A DNA stretch of 64,000 nt, taken from NCBI GenBank assembly GCA_027082955.1, contig JALWTA010000004.1, positions 1 through 64,000 of the forward strand, given 5' to 3'. Shown here in pieces: positions 1 to 9,669 of the stretch (positions within the stretch are counted from its first letter, which is position 1; each line of letters opens with the position of its first letter). The notes beneath the pieces were generated by a model that was given only the letters and a program-made list of their open reading frames with translations, ran no database searches and was not told where the DNA came from. The DNA is from Sulfurovum sp. (lineage in GTDB: Bacteria > Campylobacterota > Campylobacteria > Campylobacterales > Sulfurovaceae). Position numbers and translations under genes: made by a program.

Positions 1-109
1 GGGTGATAGCGGTCAGGTGAGACCTCTGTCGGCTTTTCCCCTATTTTACGGCATCTTCTCTTATTCTTTCAATGGTTTGTATTTTCTATTTCGAGATTTG
101 GGTTAAAAT
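1..109. other. Window edge without a recognisable gene
   Basis: No open frame with a convincing start or ribosome-binding site is visible on either strand. On the minus strand this is the region directly downstream of the CNNM-type gene. No strong hairpin is present. Confidence 0.5.
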
Positions 110-1162
110 TCAATGCAAATTCAAATCTTTTTTTTGTCCTCTTCTTTGCAAACGCATCTTGAGTTTGGCAAGTTCTCTCATATCGACATGAGCATCACTC
201 TCATCGACGATTTCAACCCCAAGGATGGTCTCTACACAATCTTCCAGAGTGACAATACCTTCGACCTGGTCATACTTGTCCAGTACCAGGAACATATGCT
301 CTTTCTTTTCTATAAAAAGATCCAACGCCCATGATACCGGTACCTGTTCATTGATGCGGTAGATATCTTTCTGAATTGCTTTCAACTTTACACTGTCATC
401 TTTAAGCGCTTGTGAGAAGAGATGCTTGGTGAGGATCATTCCTGTTACCTTTTCAATGTTGCCATCATACACAGGGATTCTCGAATATTTGAAAATGTCT
501 GCCTCGTTTTTCACAATATCTGAAACAGTTCGTTCTCCATCCAGTGCGAAGACAACACTTCTTGGTGTCAAGATGTCATGTACCTTGATATCATCGAGCT
601 TGAGAATATTTTCAATAATATCCGACTCCTGCTCATCCAGCACCCCCTCATCCTCGCTAAGAAGTGTACTCTCCAAAAGCTCCTCTTTACTGAGACTGTG
701 CCCTTCATCGCCTTTTTTAATGCGATTGGTCACGAAGAGAGTCAGCAAAATGACGGGATAGGTCAGCCAGATAAAGAATTTGATCACATAGGCTGCCAAT
801 GGTGAAAGCTGCTTCCAGTAGGTCGCACCGATCGTTTTGGGAATGATCTCCCCTGCAAACAAAATAGCAAATGTCAGAATGGCAGACACCCAGAAGAGTG
901 CCCCAGAGCCAAATACACGCTCTGCCTGTGCACCGACTGCTGCTGCTCCGACAGTGTTGGCGATCGTATTGAGTATGAGAATGGATGCAATAGACTTGTT
1001 GATATTGTGTTTGTGCTGTTTCAGCAAAGCCCCAGCCTTGGGTTTCTCCTTTTCAAGCACAGAGATAAAAGGTATCGTAACCGAGAGCAGTACTGATTCC
1101 AGCACTGAACAGACAAACGATACAATGACCGCGCCCAAGAAATAGATCACTAAAAGATTCAT
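110..1162 (-). CDS. CNNM/CorC-type membrane protein with CBS pair
   Basis: 350 aa. Residues 1 to about 145 hold the DUF21 (CNNM) membrane domain: an N-terminal hydrophobic segment, then three more segments, with the family's GEIIPKT motif near residue 105. Residues about 190-315 form two CBS domains (LTPRSVVFAL start, then VEGIVTLEDCVETILG). The protein ends shortly after the second CBS, so the C-terminal CorC_HlyC domain of longer relatives is missing. The family is implicated in Mg2+/Co2+ efflux or Mg sensing; older annotations call it hemolysin. It starts 18 nt after the mgtE stop on the same strand, so the two are probably cotranscribed, which supports a role in magnesium balance. The ATG is preceded by AAGGA at a rather long distance. 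Confidence 0.85.
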   Translation of the reverse strand: MNLLVIYFLGAVIVSFVCSVLESVLLSVTIPFISVLEKEKPKAGALLKQHKHNINKSIASILILNTIANTVGAAAVGAQAERVFGSGALFWVSAILTFAILFAGEIIPKTIGATYWKQLSPLAAYVIKFFIWLTYPVILLTLFVTNRIKKGDEGHSLSKEELLESTLLSEDEGVLDEQESDIIENILKLDDIKVHDILTPRSVVFALDGERTVSDIVKNEADIFKYSRIPVYDGNIEKVTGMILTKHLFSQALKDDSVKLKAIQKDIYRINEQVPVSWALDLFIEKKEHMFLVLDKYDQVEGIVTLEDCVETILGVEIVDESDAHVDMRELAKLKMRLQRRGQKKDLNLH

Positions 1163-1180
1163 CGCAGTTTCAATTTCCTT

Positions 1181-2509
1181 CTATAGTAAAATAACGGTTG
1201 CTAAACCCAAAAATGCAAAAAAACCGACTATATCTGTCACCGTCGTCAGTATAACCGTACTGCCGATCGCAGGGTCTATACCGAACTTTTTCAGCATGAG
1301 AGGTATCATCGAACCAAAAAAACCTGCACTCAGCAGATTGATCACCATTGCCATAGCAATCACCACACCAAGCATTCCTTTATGGAACCATATTGCAGCG
1401 ATCACACCGATGACCACGGCAAAAAGAAGTCCGTTTGCCAGTGAGAGCAGCACCTCCTTTTTGATCGTACGAAAGGCATCATGTTTGGCAATTTCACCAA
1501 GCGCAAGCTGGCGTACGACCACCGTAAGCGACTGTGTACCGGCATTGCCGCCCATCGATGCCACGATCGGCATCAAAACAGCAAGCGCCACATACTGCTG
1601 AAGTGTCCCTTCAAAAAGACCAATCACCAGCGATGCAGCGATCGCTGTAAGAAGATTGATCCCAAGCCAGACAGCACGTGCCTTACCTGCTTTGAAAAGG
1701 TCATCATCCTCTTCAGCATCATCGCTTACCCCTGCAAGATGGTACATCTGATCCGTCGCATGCTCGCTGATAAGGTCATAGATATCATCCGACGTGATTC
1801 GCCCAAGCAGTTTTCCATAGGTATCGACGATCGGCATGGAACCCAGATCGTATTCCTGGAATTTCTGCACGATCTCTTTAATATCATCGTGGTCATGACC
1901 TATGATCGGTTTGAACTTTTCAGGATTTTCCTGAATATTCTCACGCAGTGTACGGCTTGGATCAAACACGATCAGATCATCCAGACCGACACCGTATCTT
2001 AGGTAACCTTCATCATCGGTCACAAAAAGATAGTTGATATTTTCAAGTTCGCCCTGGCGTTTGAGCGTTGCGAACTCTTTTATGACATCTTCTACTTTCT
2101 GATCAAGCTTTGCCGAGTAGACCTCCACCTGCATGTAGGCACCGGCTTCATGCTCTTCATACTGCTTCAGTTGAAGAATATCTTCCTGATCCTCTTTGTC
2201 AAGCTGCTCAAATACCTCTTTTGCTTTCGAGTCATCATGCTCTTCAAGTTCTTGAATGAAGTCCGTTTGGTCATCGGACTCCATCTCTGACAGAGACTCT
2301 GCAATCTCTTCCGGCGTAAAGTTTTCCACCACATCGCCAAAATAGCGATCCGGAAGCTCCAATGCAACATCGGCTATAAGCTCTTTGGGGATGGAATGCA
2401 CCGCCTCATCAAAATGTGTATCACTCAAATCTTTAAGCAGATTGGCGATCTCAGAGGGGTGCAGTTCTTCTTCTTTGCGTGTTTGAAGATAGTGCCTAAA
2501 CTTCTCCAT
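1181..2509 (-). CDS. mgtE: MgtE-type magnesium transporter
   Basis: 442 aa, normal for MgtE. An acidic, helical N domain (residues about 10-130) is followed by a CBS pair (about 130-255), a connecting helix and five membrane segments (about 285-442). The MgtE signature GGNAGTQS is visible near residue 320. In the family, CBS and N domains bind cytosolic Mg2+ and close the pore. The start has a good Shine-Dalgarno (GGAAGGAC, about 7 nt upstream). It is the first gene of a two-gene unit with the CNNM-type protein. No M-box-like riboswitch is apparent in the short leader. Confidence 0.93.
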   Translation of the reverse strand: MEKFRHYLQTRKEEELHPSEIANLLKDLSDTHFDEAVHSIPKELIADVALELPDRYFGDVVENFTPEEIAESLSEMESDDQTDFIQELEEHDDSKAKEVFEQLDKEDQEDILQLKQYEEHEAGAYMQVEVYSAKLDQKVEDVIKEFATLKRQGELENINYLFVTDDEGYLRYGVGLDDLIVFDPSRTLRENIQENPEKFKPIIGHDHDDIKEIVQKFQEYDLGSMPIVDTYGKLLGRITSDDIYDLISEHATDQMYHLAGVSDDAEEDDDLFKAGKARAVWLGINLLTAIAASLVIGLFEGTLQQYVALAVLMPIVASMGGNAGTQSLTVVVRQLALGEIAKHDAFRTIKKEVLLSLANGLLFAVVIGVIAAIWFHKGMLGVVIAMAMVINLLSAGFFGSMIPLMLKKFGIDPAIGSTVILTTVTDIVGFFAFLGLATVILL

Positions 2510-2538
2510 TACACTGTCCTTCCTGGATTTTTTGACAT

Positions 2539-2567
2539 ATTATACTTGGTTTTGGGAGAGAAAGAAA
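2539..2567 (-). promoter_or_regulatory. Probable promoter of mgtE
   Basis: The minus strand reads TATAAT (positions 2544-2539), 30 nt upstream of the mgtE start, with a weak TTCTTT at -35 spacing (17 nt). The -10 box is convincing; the -35 is not. Confidence 0.45.
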
Positions 2568-2602
2568 GAGACAAAAGTAGCATTTGTCTCCTATTTGCAG
2601 TA

Positions 2603-2806
2603 CTATTTTTCAGGAATATCACACTTTTTGGTAATGATACATAACGGACAAAAATTGGCAATCCCCGCAATGAGAGGAATAATACCAAGGAAAAGCCACT
2701 TAGACCATGATGCATCGATCACAAATGCCCCAATAATCAAAGCTGTTCCTAGAATAATCCTAAATACACGACAAAAACTGCGTATTTTGTTGTAGTTGAC
2801 AGCCAT
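2603..2806 (-). CDS. DUF2892 (YgaP membrane-type) small protein
   Basis: 67 aa. Two hydrophobic segments (about 13-30 and 36-52) separated by a short basic turn, then a C-terminal NFCPLCIITKKCD tail rich in cysteine. This is the DUF2892 layout (inner-membrane, often next to or fused to rhodanese or thioredoxin-like domains). The same architecture, including the N-x-CPL element, forms the N-terminus of the fusion protein at 35497-36012. RBS AAAGGATTC precedes the ATG. It sits alone between pckA and mgtE; its partner is unknown. Confidence 0.7.
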   Translation of the reverse strand: MAVNYNKIRSFCRVFRIILGTALIIGAFVIDASWSKWLFLGIIPLIAGIANFCPLCIITKKCDIPEK

Positions 2807-2858
2807 ACGAATCCTTTTCTAAAAACTATATGAAACTATACACTATCATACTTAGAAT

Positions 2859-2884
2859 AAAATAAGAGCAAATTGCTCTTATTT
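2859..2884 (-). terminator. Rho-independent terminator after pckA
   Basis: A near-perfect inverted repeat (AATAAGAGCAA / TTGCTCTTATT) lies 15 nt past the pckA stop. On the minus strand it is followed by a T-rich tract (TTTTATTC). Confidence 0.75.
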
Positions 2885-2898
2885 CAAAAGGTAGCGTT

Positions 2899-4491
2899 TT
2901 AGAGCTGCGGTCCTGCAGAAGCAAAGTCGAATTTACCACCTTTGTCGTCATATCGGTGGAAATTCTCTTGGAACATCTTGGCAAGCTTGGCTAGACTTGC
3001 ATCATACTCTGCTTTGTCCGCCCATGTATTTCTAGGATTCAGTACGGTATTGTCCTGAACACCTTCGAGAGACTTTGGTATCTGAAGATTGAAGGTAGGC
3101 AGTGTTTCAAACTCGGCATCGTTGATAGAACCGTTCAAAATACCATCAATACATGCACGTGTATCTTTAATGCTCATACGTTTACCTACACCGTATGGTC
3201 CTCCTGTCCATCCGGTATTGACAAGATAGACATTTACATTGTGCTCATCGATTTTCTTTCCGAGCAGCTCTGCATAGACTGTCGGATGCAGCGGCAGGAA
3301 GGCTTCACCAAAACATGCGGAGAAGGTCGCTACAGGTTCAGTGATCCCACGCTCAGTACCCGCTACTTTGGCAGTATAACCGCTAAGGAAGTAGTACATC
3401 GCCTGTTCTTTGGTCAGTTTGCTCACCGGTGGCAATACACCGAATGCATCGGCAGTAAGGAAAATAATATTGCTTGGATGCCCAGCCTGAAGGTTTGGCT
3501 GATGGTTTTCAATGTGTTCAATAGGGTATGATACACGTGTATTTTCTGTTTTGGAATCATCAGCATAATCAACATTACCGTTCTCATCGGCAACGACATT
3601 TTCAAGCAGTGCATCTTTGGTAATGGCACCATAGATCTCAGGCTCTGATTTTGGATCGAGGTTGATCACTTTTGCATAACAGCCGCCTTCGAAGTTAAAG
3701 ACGCCATTGTCATCCCAACCGTGTTCATCATCACCGATAAGCGCTCGGTTTGGATCGGTAGAGAGTGTGGTTTTCCCTGTACCTGAAAGTCCGAAGAAGA
3801 GGCATACATCTCCCTCTTTGCCCACATTGGCAGAACAGTGCATAGAGAGCTTTCCTTCAAGTGGAAGCCAGTAGTTCATCATAGAAAAGATACCTTTTTT
3901 CATCTCACCGCCGTACCACGTACCACCGATGATAGAAACATTATCTTCAACGTTAAAGACGACAAAGACATCGGAGTTAAGTCCGTGTTCTTTGTACTTT
4001 TCGTCTACCGCTTTACACGCATTATATACGGTAAAATCAGGCTCAAAATTTTCCAGTTCCTCTTCTGTAGGACGGATGAACATATTTTTGACAAAGTGCG
4101 CCTGCCAAGCCACTTCTGTCACAAAACGGATAGAACGGCGGCTTGCTTTGCTTGCTCCGGTAAAGACATCCATCACATAGATTTTTTTGCCGGAAAGCTG
4201 CTGTTTTGTCAAAGCTAGCAATTCTTCATAGATCTCTTTTTTGATCGGTCTGTTCACGTCACCCCATGCAATGTGCTGGTTTGACGGCGGCTGATCTACA
4301 AAATATTTATCTTTTGGACTCCTTCCGGTAAAAATACCGGTATCGCACATTGCTGTGCCTGAGGTTGAAATCTTGCACTCGCCTCTGTTAATCTCGTGCG
4401 CTTGCAACTCATCATAACTCAGATTGTAATAGACTTCTTGAATATCTGACAATCCGAGTGCATCAAGTCCGTTGGGCATTTTGGTACTCAT
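2899..4491 (-). CDS. pckA: Phosphoenolpyruvate carboxykinase (ATP)
   Basis: 530 aa, full length. It interconverts oxaloacetate + ATP and PEP + CO2 + ADP. Residues 234-244 carry the kinase P-loop [11 protein letters not shown], followed by GDDEHGW (metal and substrate site). [13 protein letters not shown] near 188-200 contains the conserved lysine region, and TGRSPKDKY near 55-63 is the oxaloacetate-binding stretch. Its own promoter region carries a 26-bp palindrome, and a terminator follows the gene, so it is probably monocistronic. Together with oadGAB just upstream it handles oxaloacetate; in an rTCA organism the gluconeogenic direction is likely. Confidence 0.96.
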   Translation of the reverse strand: MSTKMPNGLDALGLSDIQEVYYNLSYDELQAHEINRGECKISTSGTAMCDTGIFTGRSPKDKYFVDQPPSNQHIAWGDVNRPIKKEIYEELLALTKQQLSGKKIYVMDVFTGASKASRRSIRFVTEVAWQAHFVKNMFIRPTEEELENFEPDFTVYNACKAVDEKYKEHGLNSDVFVVFNVEDNVSIIGGTWYGGEMKKGIFSMMNYWLPLEGKLSMHCSANVGKEGDVCLFFGLSGTGKTTLSTDPNRALIGDDEHGWDDNGVFNFEGGCYAKVINLDPKSEPEIYGAITKDALLENVVADENGNVDYADDSKTENTRVSYPIEHIENHQPNLQAGHPSNIIFLTADAFGVLPPVSKLTKEQAMYYFLSGYTAKVAGTERGITEPVATFSACFGEAFLPLHPTVYAELLGKKIDEHNVNVYLVNTGWTGGPYGVGKRMSIKDTRACIDGILNGSINDAEFETLPTFNLQIPKSLEGVQDNTVLNPRNTWADKAEYDASLAKLAKMFQENFHRYDDKGGKFDFASAGPQL

Positions 4492-4535
4492 AGTATCCTC
4501 TTTATTATTTTGTAGTTACATTATGCCAAAGCATA

Positions 4536-4561
4536 CGTTAGAAAAAGAACTTTTTCTAACG
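4536..4561. promoter_or_regulatory. Perfect 26-bp palindrome upstream of pckA
   Basis: CGTTAGAAAAAG, a 2-nt spacer (AA) and its exact reverse complement. It lies 45 nt upstream of the pckA start. A likely pckA extended -10 (TGGCATAAT on the minus strand) lies between it and the gene, so the palindrome overlaps the expected -35 region. It could be an operator for pckA. A separate GC-rich terminator hairpin for the oad operon lies beside it. Confidence 0.5.
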
Positions 4562-4582
4562 CATACCTTCAAAAGAAGCAAA

Positions 4583-4600
4583 GCGGAGAAAACGCTCCGC
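4583..4600 (-). terminator. Terminator hairpin after oadB
   Basis: Stem GCGGAG / CTCCGC with a 6-nt loop, 7 nt past the oadB stop. On the minus strand it is followed by a T-rich stretch (TTTGCTTCTTTT). Confidence 0.65.
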
Positions 4601-4606
4601 ATACTG

Positions 4607-5959
4607 CTACTTAAAGATAGAAAGCAATACACCTGCTGCAACAGCAGAACCGATAACTCCTGCCACGTTAGGACCCATAGCATGCATCAAAAGAATATTG
4701 CCGGGTTTCGCTTCGGAACCTACCTTGCTCGATACCCTTGCTGCCATAGGTACGGCAGAAACCCCTGCCGAACCGATAAGCGGGTTGATTGGCTCATCTG
4801 AGAATTTGTTCATGATCTTCGCCATCAGTACACCTGCTGCTGTACCGGCAGCAAATGCCAGCAGACCGATGATCATGATCCCCAGTGTCTCGGCAACAAG
4901 GAACTTGTCTGCCTGCAGTGTCATACCGACACCAAAACCAAGGAAGATCGTTACGACGTTGATCAGTGAATTTTGCATCTCGTTAGAGAGTCTATCCACT
5001 ACGCCTGACTCTTTAGCAAAGTTACCAAAGGCAAAGGCCCCCATCAGCGGTGCTGCATCAGGCAGCACCATCGCGATCATCATGATCACAACCAACGGGA
5101 AGATAAGTTTTTCAAGCTTATTGACTTTTCTGCCCGTTTTCATCACGATCTTACGTTCTTCTTCTGTGGTCAGTGCTTTCATGATCGGAGGTTGGATCAC
5201 CGGTACAAGTGCCATGTAGGAGTATGCCGCAACCGCAATAGCTCCCAGCATTTCAGGTGCAAGTGCCGATGCGATGAAGATAGATGTCGGGCCATCCGCA
5301 CCACCGATAATGGAGATGGCTGAACACTGTTTGAGCGTAAAGTCAACCATGCCTGTATACTGTGACAGCATAGCAGCACCAACCAGAGAACCGAAAATCC
5401 CAAATTGTGCTGCACCGCCAAGCAGTGCTGTTTTTGGATTGGCAAGCAGCGGACCAAAATCGGTCATTGCCCCTACCCCCATAAAGATCAGCAGCGGGAA
5501 GAACTCATTATGAATACCCATATTGTAGATAATACCAAGCATCCCGTCAGGTCCTGTCATATTGGCTACAGGGATATTCGCCAGAAGCCCGCCAAATGCA
5601 ATAGGAAGCAGCAGCAGCGGCTCAAAGCCTTTCGCAATCGCCAGATAGAAAAGAATGAAGATGATGATGAACATGATCACGCGTCCCCAACTCTGCGCGA
5701 ATTTACTCATCTCGACCCCCTGACCGTTTTTAACCCCCTCTTTTGGGTTCAAAATGGCGTAGAGTCCAGTGGTCGTAAAGAAACTGCTAATGAGTTCGGT
5801 GACACTTTTAGGATGGTAAGTTGCCTGTTCCTGTGCAATCAGCTCTTTTTGTGTCAGAAAATGCTTTGCTCCGCCTTCATGCTCTGAAGCAACTGCACTG
5901 GCAGTCCCCAGAAAGGCGAATGCAAAGAGTATAGAGAGTAACAGATGTTTGATCTTCAT
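4607..5959 (-). CDS. oadB: Oxaloacetate decarboxylase beta subunit (Na+ pump)
   Basis: 450 aa, a polytopic membrane protein with an apparent N-terminal signal-like segment. The family subunit decarboxylates carboxybiotin on OadA and couples this to Na+ export. Family hallmarks include [10 protein letters not shown] near residue 220 and the repeated glycine-rich membrane hairpins. The N-terminal extension before the first conserved segment (about 80 residues with a hydrophobic start) is typical of the longer epsilonproteobacterial forms. It starts 2 nt after the oadA stop, so translation is probably coupled. Confidence 0.93.
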   Translation of the reverse strand: MKIKHLLLSILFAFAFLGTASAVASEHEGGAKHFLTQKELIAQEQATYHPKSVTELISSFFTTTGLYAILNPKEGVKNGQGVEMSKFAQSWGRVIMFIIIFILFYLAIAKGFEPLLLLPIAFGGLLANIPVANMTGPDGMLGIIYNMGIHNEFFPLLIFMGVGAMTDFGPLLANPKTALLGGAAQFGIFGSLVGAAMLSQYTGMVDFTLKQCSAISIIGGADGPTSIFIASALAPEMLGAIAVAAYSYMALVPVIQPPIMKALTTEEERKIVMKTGRKVNKLEKLIFPLVVIMMIAMVLPDAAPLMGAFAFGNFAKESGVVDRLSNEMQNSLINVVTIFLGFGVGMTLQADKFLVAETLGIMIIGLLAFAAGTAAGVLMAKIMNKFSDEPINPLIGSAGVSAVPMAARVSSKVGSEAKPGNILLMHAMGPNVAGVIGSAVAAGVLLSIFK

Positions 5960-5961
5960 GA

Positions 5962-7758
5962 TTACTCCATTGTTGCCAGAAGCTGTCCGTCTGCTACCGC
6001 GTCATTGACATTGACATTGATCGATCTGATCGTGCCTGCCTGCGGTGCAGCGATGTCGATCTCCATTTTCATCGCTTCAAGGATCATAATCACATCACCC
6101 TCTGCTACAGCATCTCCCGGATTTTTCAGAATTTTCCAGACATTACCCGGAGTCTGTGAATGGATCTCAACACTGCCAACACCGTTTGCAGGTGTTGGTG
6201 CCGGCGCTGCCGCTGCCGGTGCAGATGTTGTCGGTGCCGCTTCAGAGATTTGGATATCTGCATCACCTTCTGCTACCTGAACACTGTATTTCTTACCGTC
6301 AACCACTACTGTATAATTTCCTGCCATATTTCCTTCTCCACAATTGTTTTCTTTACCTTTTCTTACCATCAACGGTGACTCACCCTTGAGGAACGCAATA
6401 CCCTTCTGATCACATGCCGCTGCAATGAAGACGTTCTCTTCTGTTGTCTCAAGTCCTTCATCTTCAAGCACTTTTGTCCAGTGTGCAATGGACTTGTTCT
6501 CATCTTTATCAGCGATATCAAGCGGATTTTCTGTTGTTGGATCAAGCTTGAGTTTCTGGCTTGCAAGCTCTACGATCTCACGATCCGGCTCAACAGGTGT
6601 TTTACCGAAGTAGCCAAGTACCATTCTTCCGTATCCCGGAGCGATCTGCTTCCATGGTCCGAACATCACGTTCGCATACGCCTGCTGCCAGTAGAACTGG
6701 CTGACAGGTGTTACAGAAGTGCCGTAACCACCGCGTTCAACCACCTCTTTCATCGCCTTGATCACTTCATCGAACTTGTCAAGATCACCGTTGTCTCTCA
6801 TCATCTGCGTGTTGGCTGTCAACGCACCGCCAGGCATTGGCGAGAACGGGATAAGCGGGCTGACCTGCGTTGCTTCAGGCGGGATCATATAGTCTGCAAG
6901 ACACTCTTTGAGGCGTTCTTCATACTTCAGTACTTTGTCAAGCTTGAGATCCCCAAGGTTGTAGTTGGTACCCTTCGTTGCATGCAGCATTGTAAGAATG
7001 TCTGGCTGAGAAGTACCGCCGCTGACAGGACTTGCCGCCATATCGATACCGTTCGCACCCGCTTCAAGCGCTGCAAGGTAAGAAGCAACGGACACACCGG
7101 CTGTCTCATGCGTATGGAGTCTGAGATGTACACTCTCACCAAGCAGTTTACGTGCCATTGCGATCGTTTCATACACTTTGTGCGGATTGGCTGTACCGGA
7201 AGCATCTTTGAAACAGACAGAATCGAACTCGATACCGCTGTCAAGGATGTTTCTCAGTGTCTTTTCATAGAAAGGTACATCGTGTGCTCCTTTACATCCT
7301 GGAGGCAGGTCCATCATTGTTACGACCACTTCATGGTTCATACCGTGCTTTTTGATGCACTGTGCAGAGTATTCAAGGTTGTTGACATCATTGAGTGCAT
7401 CGAAGTTTCTGACCGTAGTGGTGCCGTGTTTTGCGAACATCTTTGCAAAAAGGTCGATCATCTCACGGCTTCCTGTGTCAAGCATAACGGTATTGATACC
7501 GCGTGAAAGGACCTGAAGGTTCGCTTCAGGACCAACGATCTCACGGAATCCGTCCATCATCTCAAACGCATTCTCCTGTAGATAAAAGAAGAGCGACTGG
7601 AAACGCGCACCACCTCCAAACTCAAAATGGGTAATACCCGCCTGCTTGGCAGCTTCCACTGCCGGAAAGAAGTCATCCATCAGAACACGACCGCCAAAGA
7701 CAGACTGGAAGCCGTCTCTAAAGGTCGTATCCATTACATCAATATATTTTTTAGCCAT
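5962..7758 (-). CDS. oadA: Oxaloacetate decarboxylase alpha / pyruvate carboxylase subunit B
   Basis: 598 aa. The N-terminal carboxyltransferase barrel (about 1-280) opens with [10 protein letters not shown], the metal and substrate motif. The conserved PycB/OadA domain follows (about 290-455). An Ala-Pro-rich linker (about 510-530) leads to a C-terminal biotinyl domain with the EAMKME biotinylation motif near residue 565. OadB and OadG neighbours point to the sodium-pumping decarboxylase. The same subunit type pairs with a separate biotin carboxylase in two-subunit pyruvate carboxylases, and an AccC-like protein is encoded at 61129-62592. Direction of use cannot be told from sequence. Confidence 0.93.
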   Translation of the reverse strand: MAKKYIDVMDTTFRDGFQSVFGGRVLMDDFFPAVEAAKQAGITHFEFGGGARFQSLFFYLQENAFEMMDGFREIVGPEANLQVLSRGINTVMLDTGSREMIDLFAKMFAKHGTTTVRNFDALNDVNNLEYSAQCIKKHGMNHEVVVTMMDLPPGCKGAHDVPFYEKTLRNILDSGIEFDSVCFKDASGTANPHKVYETIAMARKLLGESVHLRLHTHETAGVSVASYLAALEAGANGIDMAASPVSGGTSQPDILTMLHATKGTNYNLGDLKLDKVLKYEERLKECLADYMIPPEATQVSPLIPFSPMPGGALTANTQMMRDNGDLDKFDEVIKAMKEVVERGGYGTSVTPVSQFYWQQAYANVMFGPWKQIAPGYGRMVLGYFGKTPVEPDREIVELASQKLKLDPTTENPLDIADKDENKSIAHWTKVLEDEGLETTEENVFIAAACDQKGIAFLKGESPLMVRKGKENNCGEGNMAGNYTVVVDGKKYSVQVAEGDADIQISEAAPTTSAPAAAAPAPTPANGVGSVEIHSQTPGNVWKILKNPGDAVAEGDVIMILEAMKMEIDIAAPQAGTIRSINVNVNDAVADGQLLATME

Positions 7759-7772
7759 CTGTCAAACCTTGT

Positions 7773-8018
7773 TTACGATTTATTTTTACGAAATTCTGCA
7801 ACAGCAGCAACAATTGCAGCGACATGATGCGCATCATCCTGTGCTGTGCTGGGAGAGGGAGCGGAAGCGGGCACCTCAGGTGCTTTTTCCGGGAAGTATT
7901 TGTTGATAAGCTTTGCCTGAAGCTTCATCACCTGGACAAGGACTATCAGGAATACGAATACGATCAGCATTCCCAAAACCATGAACTTTAGGGCTTCACC
8001 CACAATATTTATTTCCAT
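7773..8018 (-). CDS. oadG: Oxaloacetate decarboxylase gamma subunit
   Basis: 81 aa. One membrane helix (about 10-32) is followed by a short basic segment and an Ala-Pro-rich hydrophilic tail containing a His pair (DDAHH). In the family the tail binds Zn2+ and OadA and joins it to OadB. It is first in the oadG-oadA-oadB order, 14 nt before oadA. RBS AAGGTGTCC precedes the ATG. Confidence 0.88.
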   Translation of the reverse strand: MEINIVGEALKFMVLGMLIVFVFLIVLVQVMKLQAKLINKYFPEKAPEVPASAPSPSTAQDDAHHVAAIVAAVAEFRKNKS

Positions 8019-8088
8019 TTGGACACCTTATGATTTGGTTGACAAATTTTAAAACAGTTTTGCTTGAGTGCAGTTAAAAACAGCCCCA

Positions 8089-9471
8089 TTATCGACGCTT
8101 TTTTCGACGATTGTTATTTCGGGTAGCTTTTTGTTCGTTTTCATACGCTGAAAGCATGGCATCCACCTGTGCCTGATCAAACCCGATCTGGCTCCCGATA
8201 TTCTGTTCTTCACGTTCAATAAAGGCAGAAACAAGCTTCTCAATCAGCAGTTCTCTGTCCATATCATTCATCGCCCCTATCACCTCCTGTACCTGTGTAT
8301 GCACAGGTACAGAACGGATCTGATCAGCAAGATATTCGATACTTGATGCATCAAGTCCCTCACCACCCTCAATGGTAGCAAGGCGCATCTGCGCCCCTAC
8401 CTCTTTTTGAATACGCTGCAGCTCTCTGAATTCCTCAGTGGTCACCAGAGTGATCGCCTGACCACTTTTGCCTGCACGCCCCGTACGCCCAATGCGGTGC
8501 ACATAGCTTTGCGGATCGAACGGAATATGGTAGTTGAAAACATGTGTCACATCTTTGACATCAAGCCCACGGGCAGCTACATCTGTTGCCACCATGATCT
8601 TGGTCTCCCCTCTTCGGTAGGATTTGATGATCACTTCACGATCCTGCTGTTCAAGGTCGCCATGCAGCCCTGCAGCATTGTACCCAAGTGCCTGAAGATG
8701 TTCTGTAAGTCTGTCCACTTCCCGTTTCATACGGCAGAAGATAATGCATTTGTTGGTATCTTCAGTATCGAGCAGCTTGACGATCGCCTCATCACGCTGA
8801 GATTCGTTGATGACATAATAACGCTGTTCAATGACATTGTTGGTTGTCTCTTCCTCACCAATAACCGAAATAAACTCCGGATTGTAGAGAATATGTTCAG
8901 CAAGTTCTTTAATGGGTTCTGGCATGGTTGCCGAAAAAAGTAGTGTCTGACGGTTTTGGGGGATGTAGTCAAATATCTCTTTGATCTCATCCAAAAAGCC
9001 CATATCGAGCATCTCATCCGCTTCATCAAGTACTACGATTTCAGGGTTGAATGTATCTATCTTCCCTTTTTTGTAAAGGTCTTTCAGCCGTCCCGGTGTC
9101 GCTACAACGATCTGAACTCCTTTGTGGATCAGTGCGATCTGCCGCCCATACCCTACTCCGCCATACACTGTAAGGGTGCGAATGCCGGCGAAGCGCCCAA
9201 GATGGTACAATTCGTCACTTACCTGAGTTGCAAGCTCACGTGTTGGTGTAATGACCAGCGCACGTTCAATCTCGCCTTTGGCGATCTTATCCATCATCGG
9301 CAGACCGAATGCTGCTGTCTTACCCGTACCCGTATGTGCTTGTCCTACAAGGTCTCTGCCCTCTTTGATAATGGGTATTGCCATCTCCTGAATAGGACTT
9401 GGTTCCCTGAACCCTGCGATCTTCACCCCTTTGGCAAGATCACGGTGAAAATCAAATTCACTGAATTTCAT
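8089..9471 (-). CDS. DEAD-box ATP-dependent RNA helicase
   Basis: 460 aa. All superfamily 2 motifs are visible in order: a Q-motif (FREPSPIQEMAIPII), motif I AHTGTGKT, PTRELA, DEAD within VVLDEADEMLDMGF, SAT, and HRIGRTGRAG. A short C-terminal domain ends in a very basic tail (NNNRRKKRR), typical of RhlE/DeaD-like helicases in RNA remodelling, ribosome assembly and cold growth. A 70-nt gap separates it from oadG downstream; no clear terminator is visible there. Confidence 0.93.
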   Translation of the reverse strand: MKFSEFDFHRDLAKGVKIAGFREPSPIQEMAIPIIKEGRDLVGQAHTGTGKTAAFGLPMMDKIAKGEIERALVITPTRELATQVSDELYHLGRFAGIRTLTVYGGVGYGRQIALIHKGVQIVVATPGRLKDLYKKGKIDTFNPEIVVLDEADEMLDMGFLDEIKEIFDYIPQNRQTLLFSATMPEPIKELAEHILYNPEFISVIGEEETTNNVIEQRYYVINESQRDEAIVKLLDTEDTNKCIIFCRMKREVDRLTEHLQALGYNAAGLHGDLEQQDREVIIKSYRRGETKIMVATDVAARGLDVKDVTHVFNYHIPFDPQSYVHRIGRTGRAGKSGQAITLVTTEEFRELQRIQKEVGAQMRLATIEGGEGLDASSIEYLADQIRSVPVHTQVQEVIGAMNDMDRELLIEKLVSAFIEREEQNIGSQIGFDQAQVDAMLSAYENEQKATRNNNRRKKRR

Positions 9472-9574
9472 TGTCTTCCTTTAGGCAGTCATCTGCCCTG
9501 CAAATTTCGTTCAAAAATTGTTTTGAACTTATCCAAAACTCCCATGGGAGACTTGGTAAATCCAATAAAAAGCC

Positions 9575-9628
9575 TTGGAAACGGAGACTTCAGTCCCGCA
9601 AGTTTTGGAAACGGAGACTTTAGTCCCG
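9575..9628. repeat. Two-copy 30-bp tandem repeat
   Basis: Units at 9575-9598 and 9605-9628 share TTGGAAACGGAGACTT, then C or T, then AGTCCCG, at a 30-bp period. A partial copy of the core (GGGAGACTTGG) lies at 9547-9557 and an inverted piece (CGTTTCC) near 9650. This sits in the 198-bp space between uppP and the DEAD-box helicase. A minus-strand frame through it gives a repeating LKSPFPKL-type peptide, but no ribosome-binding site supports translation. Confidence 0.8.
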
Positions 9629-9669
9629 AATTAGGCGAGGCTAAAGCCATCGTTTCCGGAATCCATCCA

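Noticed and set aside
6481-7506. 341-codon plus-strand open frame
   Set aside because: Antisense to oadA, whose reading frame carries clear carboxyltransferase motifs.
9575-9628. CRISPR array
   Set aside because: Only two units with a 6-nt gap between cores, no spacers of equal length and no cas genes.
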